A DNA stretch of 64,000 bases, taken from the NCBI GenBank assembly GCA_009922615.1, contig RFVF01000004.1:1-64000 (forward strand), in the 5' to 3' direction. Source of the stretch: Pseudomonadota bacterium (GTDB lineage: Bacteria > Verrucomicrobiota > Verrucomicrobiia > Limisphaerales > SXTU01). The translations under genes were made by a program, and so were the position numbers. Position 1 is the first letter of the stretch; every line of letters starts with the position of its first letter. This document shows positions 21,571 through 29,996 of this stretch, piece after piece. The notes under the pieces were generated by a model that made no database searches, was not told the origin of the DNA, and worked only from the letters and a program-made list of their open reading frames with translations.

Positions 21571-21613
21571 GTCTCTTCTCCCTCTCCCTTCATCGGGTGA
21601 GGGGTTCTGTGAG
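21571..21613. repeat. GC-rich palindromic (REP-like) element, copy 1
   Basis: CTCTTCTCCCTCTCCC, a CATCG core and GGGTGAGGGG form an imperfect palindrome between the hydrolase and the giant Ig-repeat gene. The same CCCTCTCCC/GGGAGAGGG theme recurs near 36.9-37.0 kb and within the alpha-2-macroglobulin gene. The rest of the 222-bp gap shows no further feature. Confidence 0.6.
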
Positions 21614-21765
21614 GCGGGGGTGATTGGTGCGGGGAGAACAATGGCTTGCCAAGGAATGCGCGTAAATGCTACGGGTGGGGAGTTTTCGCCGGGTGCAAGT
21701 CGTTGCGGTTTTCGGCGTTTAATACCTTGATCATCGGCCTTTGCCAATTGAGCGCTGACACTACC

Positions 21766-24700
21766 ATGAAGAGTTTTAAGAACGACGCATCATTTGCCGT
21801 TGCCAGATGGCTGCTGGGGCGATTGGGCGGCTGGCTGGTCGCCGGGCTGGTCTTGCTCGGTTGGATGGAGGCTCCGCTTCTGCGCGCTGACCCAGGTGAC
21901 GTGGATCTGTCGTTTAACATTGGCACGGGTCCGAACCAGAATGTCTTCTGCACGGTCATCCGAACCAACGATGACAAGATCTATATCGGAGGCACTTTTG
22001 ATGGCTACAATGGCAACGTCGCCCGGCGCATTGCCCGCCTCACGGTAAGCGGGGCGTTTGATCCCACGTTTGCTACGCCGGGGTGTGAGTCTTCGGTTAA
22101 CGCAATCGCCTTGTGGCCACAGGTGGTGACCAACACGGCCGCAGGTAAGTGTATTATCGTGGGCGATTTCACGTCGGTGGGCAACACGACTTCGCGCCGG
22201 ATAGCCCGGTTGAATGACGATGGGTCGCTCGACACGGCCTTCACGGCAAACATGGGCTTCGGTCCTGACAACGGCGTGGATGCGGTTACCGTCCAAGCCG
22301 ATGGCAAGATCCTCATCGGCGGGCGGTTCTTGAACTTTGACAATGTGCCGCGGAAACGAGTCGCCCGGTTGAATGCGGACGGCACGTTGGATACGACCTT
22401 TAATCCCGGGGCTGGGCCCAACGGAACGGTGGTGACGATCGATCTCCAGAGGGACGGCAAGATCCTGTTGTGCGGCAGTTTCACCGGGTATAACAACGTG
22501 CCCAATCACGAAGGAATCGTGCGCCTGAATGATGACGGTTCGTTGGACGCGAGCTTCACTGCGCGGGCCGCAAAGGACACAGCTACCGGTCTGGTTAACG
22601 GAGCGGTGGTGCTGGATGACCTCGGCAAGATCGTGGTCTTTGGCGGGTTCAATGTCTTCAACAACACTTTTCGCACCAAGATCGTCCGAATTAATCTCGC
22701 AGACGGCTCGCTGGATGCCACCTGGGGGCAGAACACGACGTTCAACTCCGACATTCGAGATGTGGAATTGTTACCCAGTGGCAAGTTTATGTGTGTTGGT
22801 GTGTTCAGCGGCATCAACGGTGTCTCGCGGCGCGGAGTGGCTCGTCTGGATGTGAATGGAAATCACGACCTAGGTTTCAATCCCGGCACCGCGGCGGGCT
22901 ACAACGACGGCCAGACCAATGCCAACAACGCCAATGTCAACGCCAGCGCCTTGGACAGCCAGGATCGGTTGTTCATTGCCGGTGAGTTCCGCGACTTCAA
23001 CCAGATTCCGTTCAATTTCATCACCCGCGTGGGCACGGCCGATCCCACGGCGCCGCTGGTAATCACGCAGCCGGTGGATGTGTTCATTCCGACGGGCTCG
23101 AATGCGAGCTTTTCGATCACCGCCAGCGGCACGGCTCCGTTGTTTTACCAGTGGCGCTTCAACGGGGTCCCCCTTCCGGGAGCGACGAATCTTTCCCTCA
23201 CCATCACCAACGCACAGAACGCGAACGTGGGGCTGTATTCCGTGGTGGTCACCAATAAGGGTGGCACGGCGACCAGCTCCAACGCCAGCCTCACGCTGGG
23301 CACCTTTCCGTTTTTCGTGACGCCTCCGGTTTCCCAGACCAATCTGATTGGAGCCAACACCAACTTCTCGGTGACGGCGGGCGGCACGCAGCCGCTGTTC
23401 TTGCAGTGGTTCTTCAACGGCACCCTCCTGCCGGGCCAGACCGGTTCGGTGATCAATTTAACCAACCTCCAGCTGACCAACGCCGGCACTTACACCATCG
23501 TCGTGTCCAACTTTTTCGGTTCGGTCACCAACAGCGCCACGCTGACCATTGCGGCGCCCCCCGCGATCGTCGCTGGACCGAACGGCGGCGGACCCGCCGA
23601 CGGGCAGCCGCAATCACGGACGGTCGTGCAGGGGCAGAGCGCCACCTTCAGTGTCAACTCGGTGGGCAGCGTGCCGCTGACCTATCAATGGCGTTTTGGC
23701 GGCGTGAACATTCCGGGTGCGACCAACACGGCCCTGACCTTGAACAACGTCCAGGCCGCACAGGCTGGACTTTATTCCGTTGTCATCACGAATCCCTTCG
23801 GTGTCACCACCAGCGCGAATGCCACGCTCACGGTGCTCCTGCCCCCGGCCATCCTCGTGCAGCCGGTGTCCCAGACCATTACACAAGGCGCAACGATCAA
23901 TCTCTCCGTGACCGCGACCGGTTCGCCCACGCTGACCTATCTGTGGAGCCTCAACGGAGTTCCCATTCCGGGTGGCACCGCCGCAACGCTCTCCTTGTTC
24001 AATGCACAGAAAAGTCTTCAGGGCAATTACGTCTGCGTGGTCAGCAATCCCTACGGCTCGGTGACGAGCGCCGTTGCCGTCGTCACGATCCAAGCCCCGC
24101 CGGTGATTTACGACAACGGTCAGCCTCAGCCTCAGACGGTGATTCAGGGTAGCAATGCTACCTTCAACGTAACCGCCACCGGCGACCAGCCCTTCACGTA
24201 TCAGTGGCGGTTCAACGGCATCAATCTTCCGGGCGCGACCAACAACCCGCTCGTGCTCACCGGCGTCCTGACCAATCAGGCCGGCAATTATTCCGTCGTC
24301 GTCAGCAACCCCTTCGGCACCAGCACCAGCTCCAACGCGCTCCTTACCGTCCGCTTGCCGCCCTTCATCGTCACGCAGCCCGCGCCGACGAACCAGACCG
24401 TGGTCGTCGGCAGCAACGCCACGATCACCGTGGTGGCCGGGGGCGATCCAACGCTGGCGTATCAATGGCTGTTGAACGGCGTGCCGGTCCTTGGGGCCAA
24501 CGCCGCCACGCTCGTGCTCAACGCCGTTCAGCTCAACCAGCTCGGCAATTACACCGTCGTCGTCACCAACGCCTACGGCACCGTCACCAGCGCGGCGGCA
24601 ACGTTGAACGTGAAAACCCCGCCGTTCATCGCGACGCAGCCGCAGTCCCTGACTGTGCTGCAAGGCAGCCCCGCTGTGTTCGCCGTCACCGCCGGTGGAG

Positions 24701-27141
24701 ATGGTCCGTTCACGTATCAATGGCGGTTTGCGGGAGTAAATATCCCCGGAGCCACCAACAGCAGCTTCGGTCTGGCCAGCGCTTTCCCTACAAACGCCGG
24801 TAACTACTCCGTCGTCATCACGAGCGCCTACGGCAGCGTCACCAGTTCGAACGCACTGCTCACGGTCAACGTGCCGCCCACCATCCTCGTGCAACCGCAG
24901 GTCACCACCGGCATCACGGGGGGCAGCGTTGCCTTCAGCGTCGTCGCCAGCGGCGATCCCACGCTGTTGTATCAATGGGCTTTCAATGGTGCGCCTCTCG
25001 CGAATGCTACGAACGCGACCCTGACGTTGACCAATCTGCAAGCCAGCCAGGCCGGCCTCTACTCGGTCGTGGTCTCGAATCCCTTCGGCACGGCGACGAG
25101 CACCAACGCCGCGCTCACCGTGAAGGTCGCTCCGTTCGTCGCCACGCAACCGCAATCGCTCACCGTTGTGCAAGGGAGCAATGCGACCTTCTCGGTCACG
25201 GCGGGCGGAGATGGACCCTTCGCTTATCAATGGTTCTATTCCGGCGTTCTGGTCACCGGGGCCACCAACGCCGCACTCACCTTGACCGGCGTCGTCACCA
25301 ATCAGGCCGGCAATTATTACGTCACCATCACCAGTCCCTACGGCTCGGTTGCCAGTTCGAATGCGTTGCTCACGGTCAAGGTGCCGCCTGCGATCATTGT
25401 GCAGCCGCTTTCGCAGACGATCGTCGTTGGTGTCACGGCCAATCTTTCCGTCACCGCAACCGGCGATCTACCGCTTTCCTATCAATGGCGTTTCAACGGC
25501 ACTCCTATCACGGGGGCTACGAACCCCACGCTGACGCTGCCCGGCATCCGGGCGAACCAGACCGGCGACTATACGGTTGTGGTCTCCAACCCCTACGGCA
25601 CGGTGACCAGTTCCATTGCGACGCTTTCGGTCAAGACCCCTCCCTTCGTGGCCACTCAACCGCAATCGCTGACGGTCCTCAAAGGAACGAACGCTGCGTT
25701 CTCCGTAACGGCGGGCGGTGATGGGCCGTTCACCTACCAATGGCGTTTCGGCGGCGTGAACCTCGACGGGGCAACCAACGCGACGCTCAACCTCACCAGT
25801 GTCCAGACCAACCAAGCCGGGCTCTACTCCGCCGTCATCACCAGCCCGTATGGTTCCGTGACCAGTTCCAACGCGACCCTCACCGTCCTTGATCCGCCAG
25901 TCATCATCGTTCAGCCCGCGCCTGCCACTGGCTTGGCAGGTGACACAGTCGCCTTCGTCGTCGTCGCCACCGGCCGCCCGACGTTGCTCTATCAGTGGTG
26001 CAAGAACGGCGTGGACCTCGCCGGCGCAACCAATGCCATGCTGACGCTGACGAACATCTCCGCCGCTGACGTAGGGAACTATTGCGTGAAGGTGACGAAC
26101 GCCGATGGCAGTGTGACTAGCATCACCGTCCCGCTCACGTTGTCCCAGCGGACCCTGACCGTGGTCACGGTGCAGACTACGAACTTCACCACTGGCACTC
26201 CCATTTCCGTGCCCATCGTGCTGCTGGCCGAGGGCGGCGAGAACCGCGTGCTTGGCAGCATCGCCTACGACACCAACAAGCTGAACTTCACCAGCGTCAC
26301 CACGCCGGTTGGCGCGACCTTGGCCTCCACCAACGCGGCGGGACAGGGGCAGATTGGCTTCGATGTCACCCTGCCGGCTGCACAGACTTTCACTCCTGGC
26401 AGCAACGTGGTTGTATTCGTCAACTTCACCGTCGCGGCGGGCGTCACGCAAAGCATCGCTGGCGTGAATCTGCAAGGCGTTCCCGTCACCAACCAGGTGC
26501 TCAACGCCGCCAGCGCGCCGCTCCCGAGCTACTTCATCAGCGGTGCGGTGATCTTCAAGTCTCTCACGGATTACACCCTGCGTTCCCAGACGGGCGCTAC
26601 GGAGGAGTCGATACCCGTCTTGAACCCGGCGGGCAGCGTGAGCGCGTTGACCTTGCTGCGCATTTCCTTCTTCGACCTAGGCAAAGATTCCCTCGGCAAC
26701 GCGATCTACCTCATCAACGCCACGGGCACGAACAACGGCATTCCTTACATCCTCATACCGACCACCGTTGCTCCCGCCGGCACCTTCCCGTTGAGCGTGG
26801 AGTATTACGTTTCCGACCGCGTCACCACGCCGAAGCCGCGGTTGGTCGTTGAGATTGTCACCGGTGGCTATCCCGTGACGCCCGCTGGGCTGGTCCTGTC
26901 GGCGGACCGTTCGCAATTCAACACCGCCACTGGACGGTTCGTCGTGGATTTTTCGAGCATCGCAGGGATGACCTATTACATCCAATATAGCTCCAGTCCC
27001 GCCGGACCCTACGACACTTCCTTCCCGGGCGTTGCGGGCACGGGGGGACGCCTGCAATGGGTGGACACCGGTCCGCCGCGCACCACCAGCCTGCCTGCGT
27101 CAGCCGGTTCGCGCTTCTATCGCATCCTGCAAGTGCCCTGA
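21766..27141 (+). CDS. giant secreted protein: delta-60 repeats, 12 Ig-like domains and cohesin-like domain
   Basis: 1,791 residues from the ATG of MKSFKNDASF, followed by a hydrophobic export segment (about 20-38). Residues about 42-430 contain about seven delta-60-type repeats (ARLNDDGSLDTAF, DGKILIGGRF), likely a beta-propeller. Residues about 431-1460 hold 12 Ig-like domains of about 85 residues, each with the TYQWRFNG core and a YSVVVSNPFG strand. About 1462-1598 resembles a cohesin domain (VPIVLLAEGGENRVLGSIAYD). The C-terminus (YYIQYSSSPAGPY, RFYRILQVP) recurs in Verrucomicrobia surface proteins and may act in sorting. Probable adhesin or surface scaffold; role inferred. Confidence 0.88.
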   Translation: MKSFKNDASFAVARWLLGRLGGWLVAGLVLLGWMEAPLLRADPGDVDLSFNIGTGPNQNVFCTVIRTNDDKIYIGGTFDGYNGNVARRIARLTVSGAFDPTFATPGCESSVNAIALWPQVVTNTAAGKCIIVGDFTSVGNTTSRRIARLNDDGSLDTAFTANMGFGPDNGVDAVTVQADGKILIGGRFLNFDNVPRKRVARLNADGTLDTTFNPGAGPNGTVVTIDLQRDGKILLCGSFTGYNNVPNHEGIVRLNDDGSLDASFTARAAKDTATGLVNGAVVLDDLGKIVVFGGFNVFNNTFRTKIVRINLADGSLDATWGQNTTFNSDIRDVELLPSGKFMCVGVFSGINGVSRRGVARLDVNGNHDLGFNPGTAAGYNDGQTNANNANVNASALDSQDRLFIAGEFRDFNQIPFNFITRVGTADPTAPLVITQPVDVFIPTGSNASFSITASGTAPLFYQWRFNGVPLPGATNLSLTITNAQNANVGLYSVVVTNKGGTATSSNASLTLGTFPFFVTPPVSQTNLIGANTNFSVTAGGTQPLFLQWFFNGTLLPGQTGSVINLTNLQLTNAGTYTIVVSNFFGSVTNSATLTIAAPPAIVAGPNGGGPADGQPQSRTVVQGQSATFSVNSVGSVPLTYQWRFGGVNIPGATNTALTLNNVQAAQAGLYSVVITNPFGVTTSANATLTVLLPPAILVQPVSQTITQGATINLSVTATGSPTLTYLWSLNGVPIPGGTAATLSLFNAQKSLQGNYVCVVSNPYGSVTSAVAVVTIQAPPVIYDNGQPQPQTVIQGSNATFNVTATGDQPFTYQWRFNGINLPGATNNPLVLTGVLTNQAGNYSVVVSNPFGTSTSSNALLTVRLPPFIVTQPAPTNQTVVVGSNATITVVAGGDPTLAYQWLLNGVPVLGANAATLVLNAVQLNQLGNYTVVVTNAYGTVTSAAATLNVKTPPFIATQPQSLTVLQGSPAVFAVTAGGDGPFTYQWRFAGVNIPGATNSSFGLASAFPTNAGNYSVVITSAYGSVTSSNALLTVNVPPTILVQPQVTTGITGGSVAFSVVASGDPTLLYQWAFNGAPLANATNATLTLTNLQASQAGLYSVVVSNPFGTATSTNAALTVKVAPFVATQPQSLTVVQGSNATFSVTAGGDGPFAYQWFYSGVLVTGATNAALTLTGVVTNQAGNYYVTITSPYGSVASSNALLTVKVPPAIIVQPLSQTIVVGVTANLSVTATGDLPLSYQWRFNGTPITGATNPTLTLPGIRANQTGDYTVVVSNPYGTVTSSIATLSVKTPPFVATQPQSLTVLKGTNAAFSVTAGGDGPFTYQWRFGGVNLDGATNATLNLTSVQTNQAGLYSAVITSPYGSVTSSNATLTVLDPPVIIVQPAPATGLAGDTVAFVVVATGRPTLLYQWCKNGVDLAGATNAMLTLTNISAADVGNYCVKVTNADGSVTSITVPLTLSQRTLTVVTVQTTNFTTGTPISVPIVLLAEGGENRVLGSIAYDTNKLNFTSVTTPVGATLASTNAAGQGQIGFDVTLPAAQTFTPGSNVVVFVNFTVAAGVTQSIAGVNLQGVPVTNQVLNAASAPLPSYFISGAVIFKSLTDYTLRSQTGATEESIPVLNPAGSVSALTLLRISFFDLGKDSLGNAIYLINATGTNNGIPYILIPTTVAPAGTFPLSVEYYVSDRVTTPKPRLVVEIVTGGYPVTPAGLVLSADRSQFNTATGRFVVDFSSIAGMTYYIQYSSSPAGPYDTSFPGVAGTGGRLQWVDTGPPRTTSLPASAGSRFYRILQVP
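24625..26140 (+). repeat. 510-bp two-Ig super-repeat within the giant Ig gene
   Basis: The PPF(I/V)ATQPQSLTV start recurs at 24625, 25135 and 25645, exactly 510 bp apart, so three two-domain units (types GGDGPF-YQW and PTLLYQW or LPLSYQW) are in tandem. This suggests growth of the protein by duplication of domain pairs. Confidence 0.75.
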
Positions 27142-27153
27142 ACTTCCATCGAC

Positions 27154-28233
27154 ATGAAACCTTCACTGTGGTTCGGAGCGGTCAGTCTGGCGTGCGTGGG
27201 CGGCACGGCTTGGGCACAGGACATGGTGCTAGTGGCCGAAACCAGCGACCCCATGCTGAAGCGGCGCAACCGCTTCTCGCTCAAGGCCACCTTCAACTTC
27301 GGCGTGAAGACCGACTTCACCAGCGTCACCCCAAACAGCACAGGCGCGCTCTTGCCGGGATTGAACCGGTCTTACGACGACGGCTTTGTCTTCCGTGACA
27401 TCAGCGGCAACGCCGGTGGCAAGACGTGGAACTGGGGCTACAACAACAATGCTCAATACACCGCTGCCGACCCGGCCGCTCCGTTTGCGGGCACCAGTTC
27501 GCTTGCCTTCCACTCCGTGAACTCGCTCGGCGACGGCCAGACGCGCGGCAGCCGGGACAAGATGCTGCCCGGCGTCGAACTGGCCTACGAAGAGGTGCTC
27601 GGACGTTTCCTCTTCTCCGAAAAACGCCGCGCCAACATCGGCATTCTCGCCACCTTCGGATACATGCACATCGGCCAGCGCGACAGCGGCGCTCTGGCGG
27701 GGCCGGTCAACCTCACCACGGACAAATACGCTCCCGGCATCGTGCTGCCCCCGCTGGCTCCGTATTCGGGCAGCTTCTCGGCTGCCGGCCCGTTGCTTCC
27801 GGACGTGCCCGCCGATCGCGCCACCGCCGCCGTCCCGGCCACCGGCACGCTGCTCAATAAACTAGATGGCTCGCTCTACGGCATGAACATCGGCCCCTTC
27901 ATCGAGTTCCCGCTGCATGACCGCGTGTCCCTCACGCTCGGCGGCGGGATTGGCGTGGTTTACGTCAACAACACCTACTCTTTCAGCGAAACGGTGGTCG
28001 TGCCCGGCGTCGTGACCGCGAACCGCTCCGGACGCATCTCCAGTGACGACTGGCTCTTCAGTGCCATCGCCCGCGCGAATCTCTACGTGGCCCTGAGCCA
28101 GCAGTGGAGCTGGGAAATTGGCTTCGCCTACCAATACGCCGGCAACTCCCGTTCCTCCGTGCAGGGCAAGACCGCCAACCTCCAGCTCGACGGCATCCTC
28201 AGCGTCAACACGGGCTTGAACTACGCATTCTGA
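27154..28233 (+). CDS. predicted outer-membrane beta-barrel protein
   Basis: 359 residues with signal peptide (MKPSLWFGAVSLACVGGTAWAQ). Alternating amphipathic strands, Gly and aromatic residues at strand ends, and a C-terminal phenylalanine (GLNYAF) are typical of outer-membrane barrels. Lies 12 bp after the giant Ig gene, so they are likely co-transcribed; the barrel may help export or anchor it. That link is inference from adjacency. No named family recognised. Confidence 0.7.
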   Translation: MKPSLWFGAVSLACVGGTAWAQDMVLVAETSDPMLKRRNRFSLKATFNFGVKTDFTSVTPNSTGALLPGLNRSYDDGFVFRDISGNAGGKTWNWGYNNNAQYTAADPAAPFAGTSSLAFHSVNSLGDGQTRGSRDKMLPGVELAYEEVLGRFLFSEKRRANIGILATFGYMHIGQRDSGALAGPVNLTTDKYAPGIVLPPLAPYSGSFSAAGPLLPDVPADRATAAVPATGTLLNKLDGSLYGMNIGPFIEFPLHDRVSLTLGGGIGVVYVNNTYSFSETVVVPGVVTANRSGRISSDDWLFSAIARANLYVALSQQWSWEIGFAYQYAGNSRSSVQGKTANLQLDGILSVNTGLNYAF

Positions 28234-28334
28234 GGTGGACTTGATTGGTCAACCTCCGTCAACGAGTTGACTGAACTGGCGGAAAGCGGAGCGTAAAGCG
28301 AGTGGGCGCTGGCGAACCTGGTTATTGCACCGAG

Positions 28335-28364
28335 CCTGCGCTTAGTCCGGTATTGTAGCGCAGG
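28335..28364. other. inverted repeat in convergent intergenic region
   Basis: CCTGCGCT and AGCGCAGG pair across a 14-nt loop in the 303-bp gap between the barrel gene and the convergent DUF1501 gene. No T-run follows on either strand, so a classical intrinsic terminator is doubtful. The remainder of the gap shows nothing recognisable. Confidence 0.4.
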
Positions 28365-28536
28365 TTCAAAACAGTGAGGTCAACGTGTTCGAGTCGGTCG
28401 GGTGGAAGAGCGAGACTTGCTTCTCGACGAACAATGCTGGGTCAAGCAAGAGGAGTGTGGAGACGGCAGCTTGGAGACAAACTTTAAGGCGACGGATATC
28501 AGCCGTTTGGTCACGGGTCCCATTGAGAACGATTTT

Positions 28537-29994
28537 TTACGCCAAGATTCCCTGTATAGGCTTCGCGCCTTCTACGCCGGAGAGTTTCACGTCGAGGCCC
28601 TGGAACTTCACTGAGAGGCGTCCGTGGTCGATGCCGAGGAGCTTGAGAATCGTCGCGTGGAGGTCGTGGACGTTGACGATGTTTTCGACGGCGGAGTAGC
28701 CGAGTTCGTCGGTCGCGCCGTAGCTGATGCCGCCTTTGATGCCGCCACCCGCGAGCCAGATGGTGAAGCCGGCGTTGTGGTGGTCGCGACCACTGCCGCC
28801 CTGGCTCATCGGCGTGCGGCCGAACTCACCGGCCCAAACGATGATCGTGTCCTTTAGCATCCCGCGTTGCTTGAGGTCGGTGATGAGGGCCATGCAAGCG
28901 CGGTCAATCTCGGCGGCCTTGAGTGTTACGCCGTCTTTCACGCCGCCGTGGTGGTCCCAGTCCTTGTGGTAAAGCTGGATGAAGCGCGTGCCACGTTCGG
29001 CGAGGCGGCGGGCGAGCAAGCAGTTCGAAGCGAACGAACCGTCACCGGGCTTGCAGCCGTAGAGGTCCATGACGGATTGAGGTTCCTTCGAGGTATCCAT
29101 CAGCTCGGGCACGCTGGCCTGCATCTGGAAGGCCATTTCATACTGCGCGATGCGTGTGGCAATTTCGGGGTCATCCACCACGGCATCGTATTTTTTGTTG
29201 AGCGAATTGACGGCTTGCACCACGTCGCCTTGCTGATCGCGCGTGACGCCGGGGGGCGTGCCGAGATACATCACGGCGTCACCCTTGCTGCGGAGTTGCA
29301 CGCCTTGGAAGCGGCTGGGCAAAAATCCCGCCGACCACTGGCGCGCGGCGATGGGCTGGTTCTGCCCACCCTTGCCGAGCGAGGTGAGCACGACGAAGCC
29401 GGGCAAATCATCGGCTTCCGTGCCAAGGCCGTAAGTGACCCACGCACCCGCGCTGGGGCGGCCGGCGATTTGCGAACCGGTGTTCATGAACATGTGCGCG
29501 GGGTCGTGGTTGATGGCCTCGGTGGTCATCGAACGAATCAGGCACATCTCGTCCGCAACGATGCCCATCTGCTCGAACAATTCGCAAAACTCCTGGCCGT
29601 TCTGGCCGAACTTCTTGAACCCGAGCTGCGGGCCAAAGCAATTCAACTTTGCTCCCTGCAACTGCGCGATTTGTTTCCCCTTGGTGAACGACTCGGGCAT
29701 CGGCTCGCCGTGCATCTTGGCGAGCTTGGGCTTGTAGTCCCACGTCTCCAAATGCGACGGCCCGCCGGCCATCGTCAGCCAGATGACGCGCTTGGCCTTC
29801 GCCGGGAAGTGCAGCGGGTTCACGACGCCAAGCCACTTGTCCTTCGCGGCGGGCTTCTTCGTGGCGGCGAATAGCGAGGAGTGCAGCAACGAAGCCAGCG
29901 CGAACGTGCCGACGCCCTGTGCGGTGCGACCGAGAAACACGCGGCGGGTCTGTTGCTGCTGGCGGAACTGGCGGAGTTCGGTGTTCAGGTCCAT
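28537..29994 (-). CDS. DUF1501 domain-containing protein (second copy)
   Basis: 485 residues from the ATG of MDLNTELRQF; the frame also opens 20 codons earlier inside the PSD1 gene. A twin-arginine-like TRRVFLGRTAQG precedes a hydrophobic stretch. DUF1501 motifs: MAGGPSHLETWDYKPK, GRPSAGAWVTYGLG, IIVWAGEFGRTPMSQ, GRDHHNAGFTIWLAGGG, HDLHATILKLLGIDH. Starts two bases past the PSD1 stop. It is closely similar in plan to the first copy but differs clearly in sequence, so the two operons are not a recent duplication. Confidence 0.93.
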   Translation of the reverse strand: MDLNTELRQFRQQQQTRRVFLGRTAQGVGTFALASLLHSSLFAATKKPAAKDKWLGVVNPLHFPAKAKRVIWLTMAGGPSHLETWDYKPKLAKMHGEPMPESFTKGKQIAQLQGAKLNCFGPQLGFKKFGQNGQEFCELFEQMGIVADEMCLIRSMTTEAINHDPAHMFMNTGSQIAGRPSAGAWVTYGLGTEADDLPGFVVLTSLGKGGQNQPIAARQWSAGFLPSRFQGVQLRSKGDAVMYLGTPPGVTRDQQGDVVQAVNSLNKKYDAVVDDPEIATRIAQYEMAFQMQASVPELMDTSKEPQSVMDLYGCKPGDGSFASNCLLARRLAERGTRFIQLYHKDWDHHGGVKDGVTLKAAEIDRACMALITDLKQRGMLKDTIIVWAGEFGRTPMSQGGSGRDHHNAGFTIWLAGGGIKGGISYGATDELGYSAVENIVNVHDLHATILKLLGIDHGRLSVKFQGLDVKLSGVEGAKPIQGILA

Positions 29995-29996
29995 GA

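Noticed and set aside
28385-28699. Plus-strand ORFs between the barrel and DUF1501 genes
   Set aside because: They overlap the DUF1501 3' end in antisense and show no recognisable domain.
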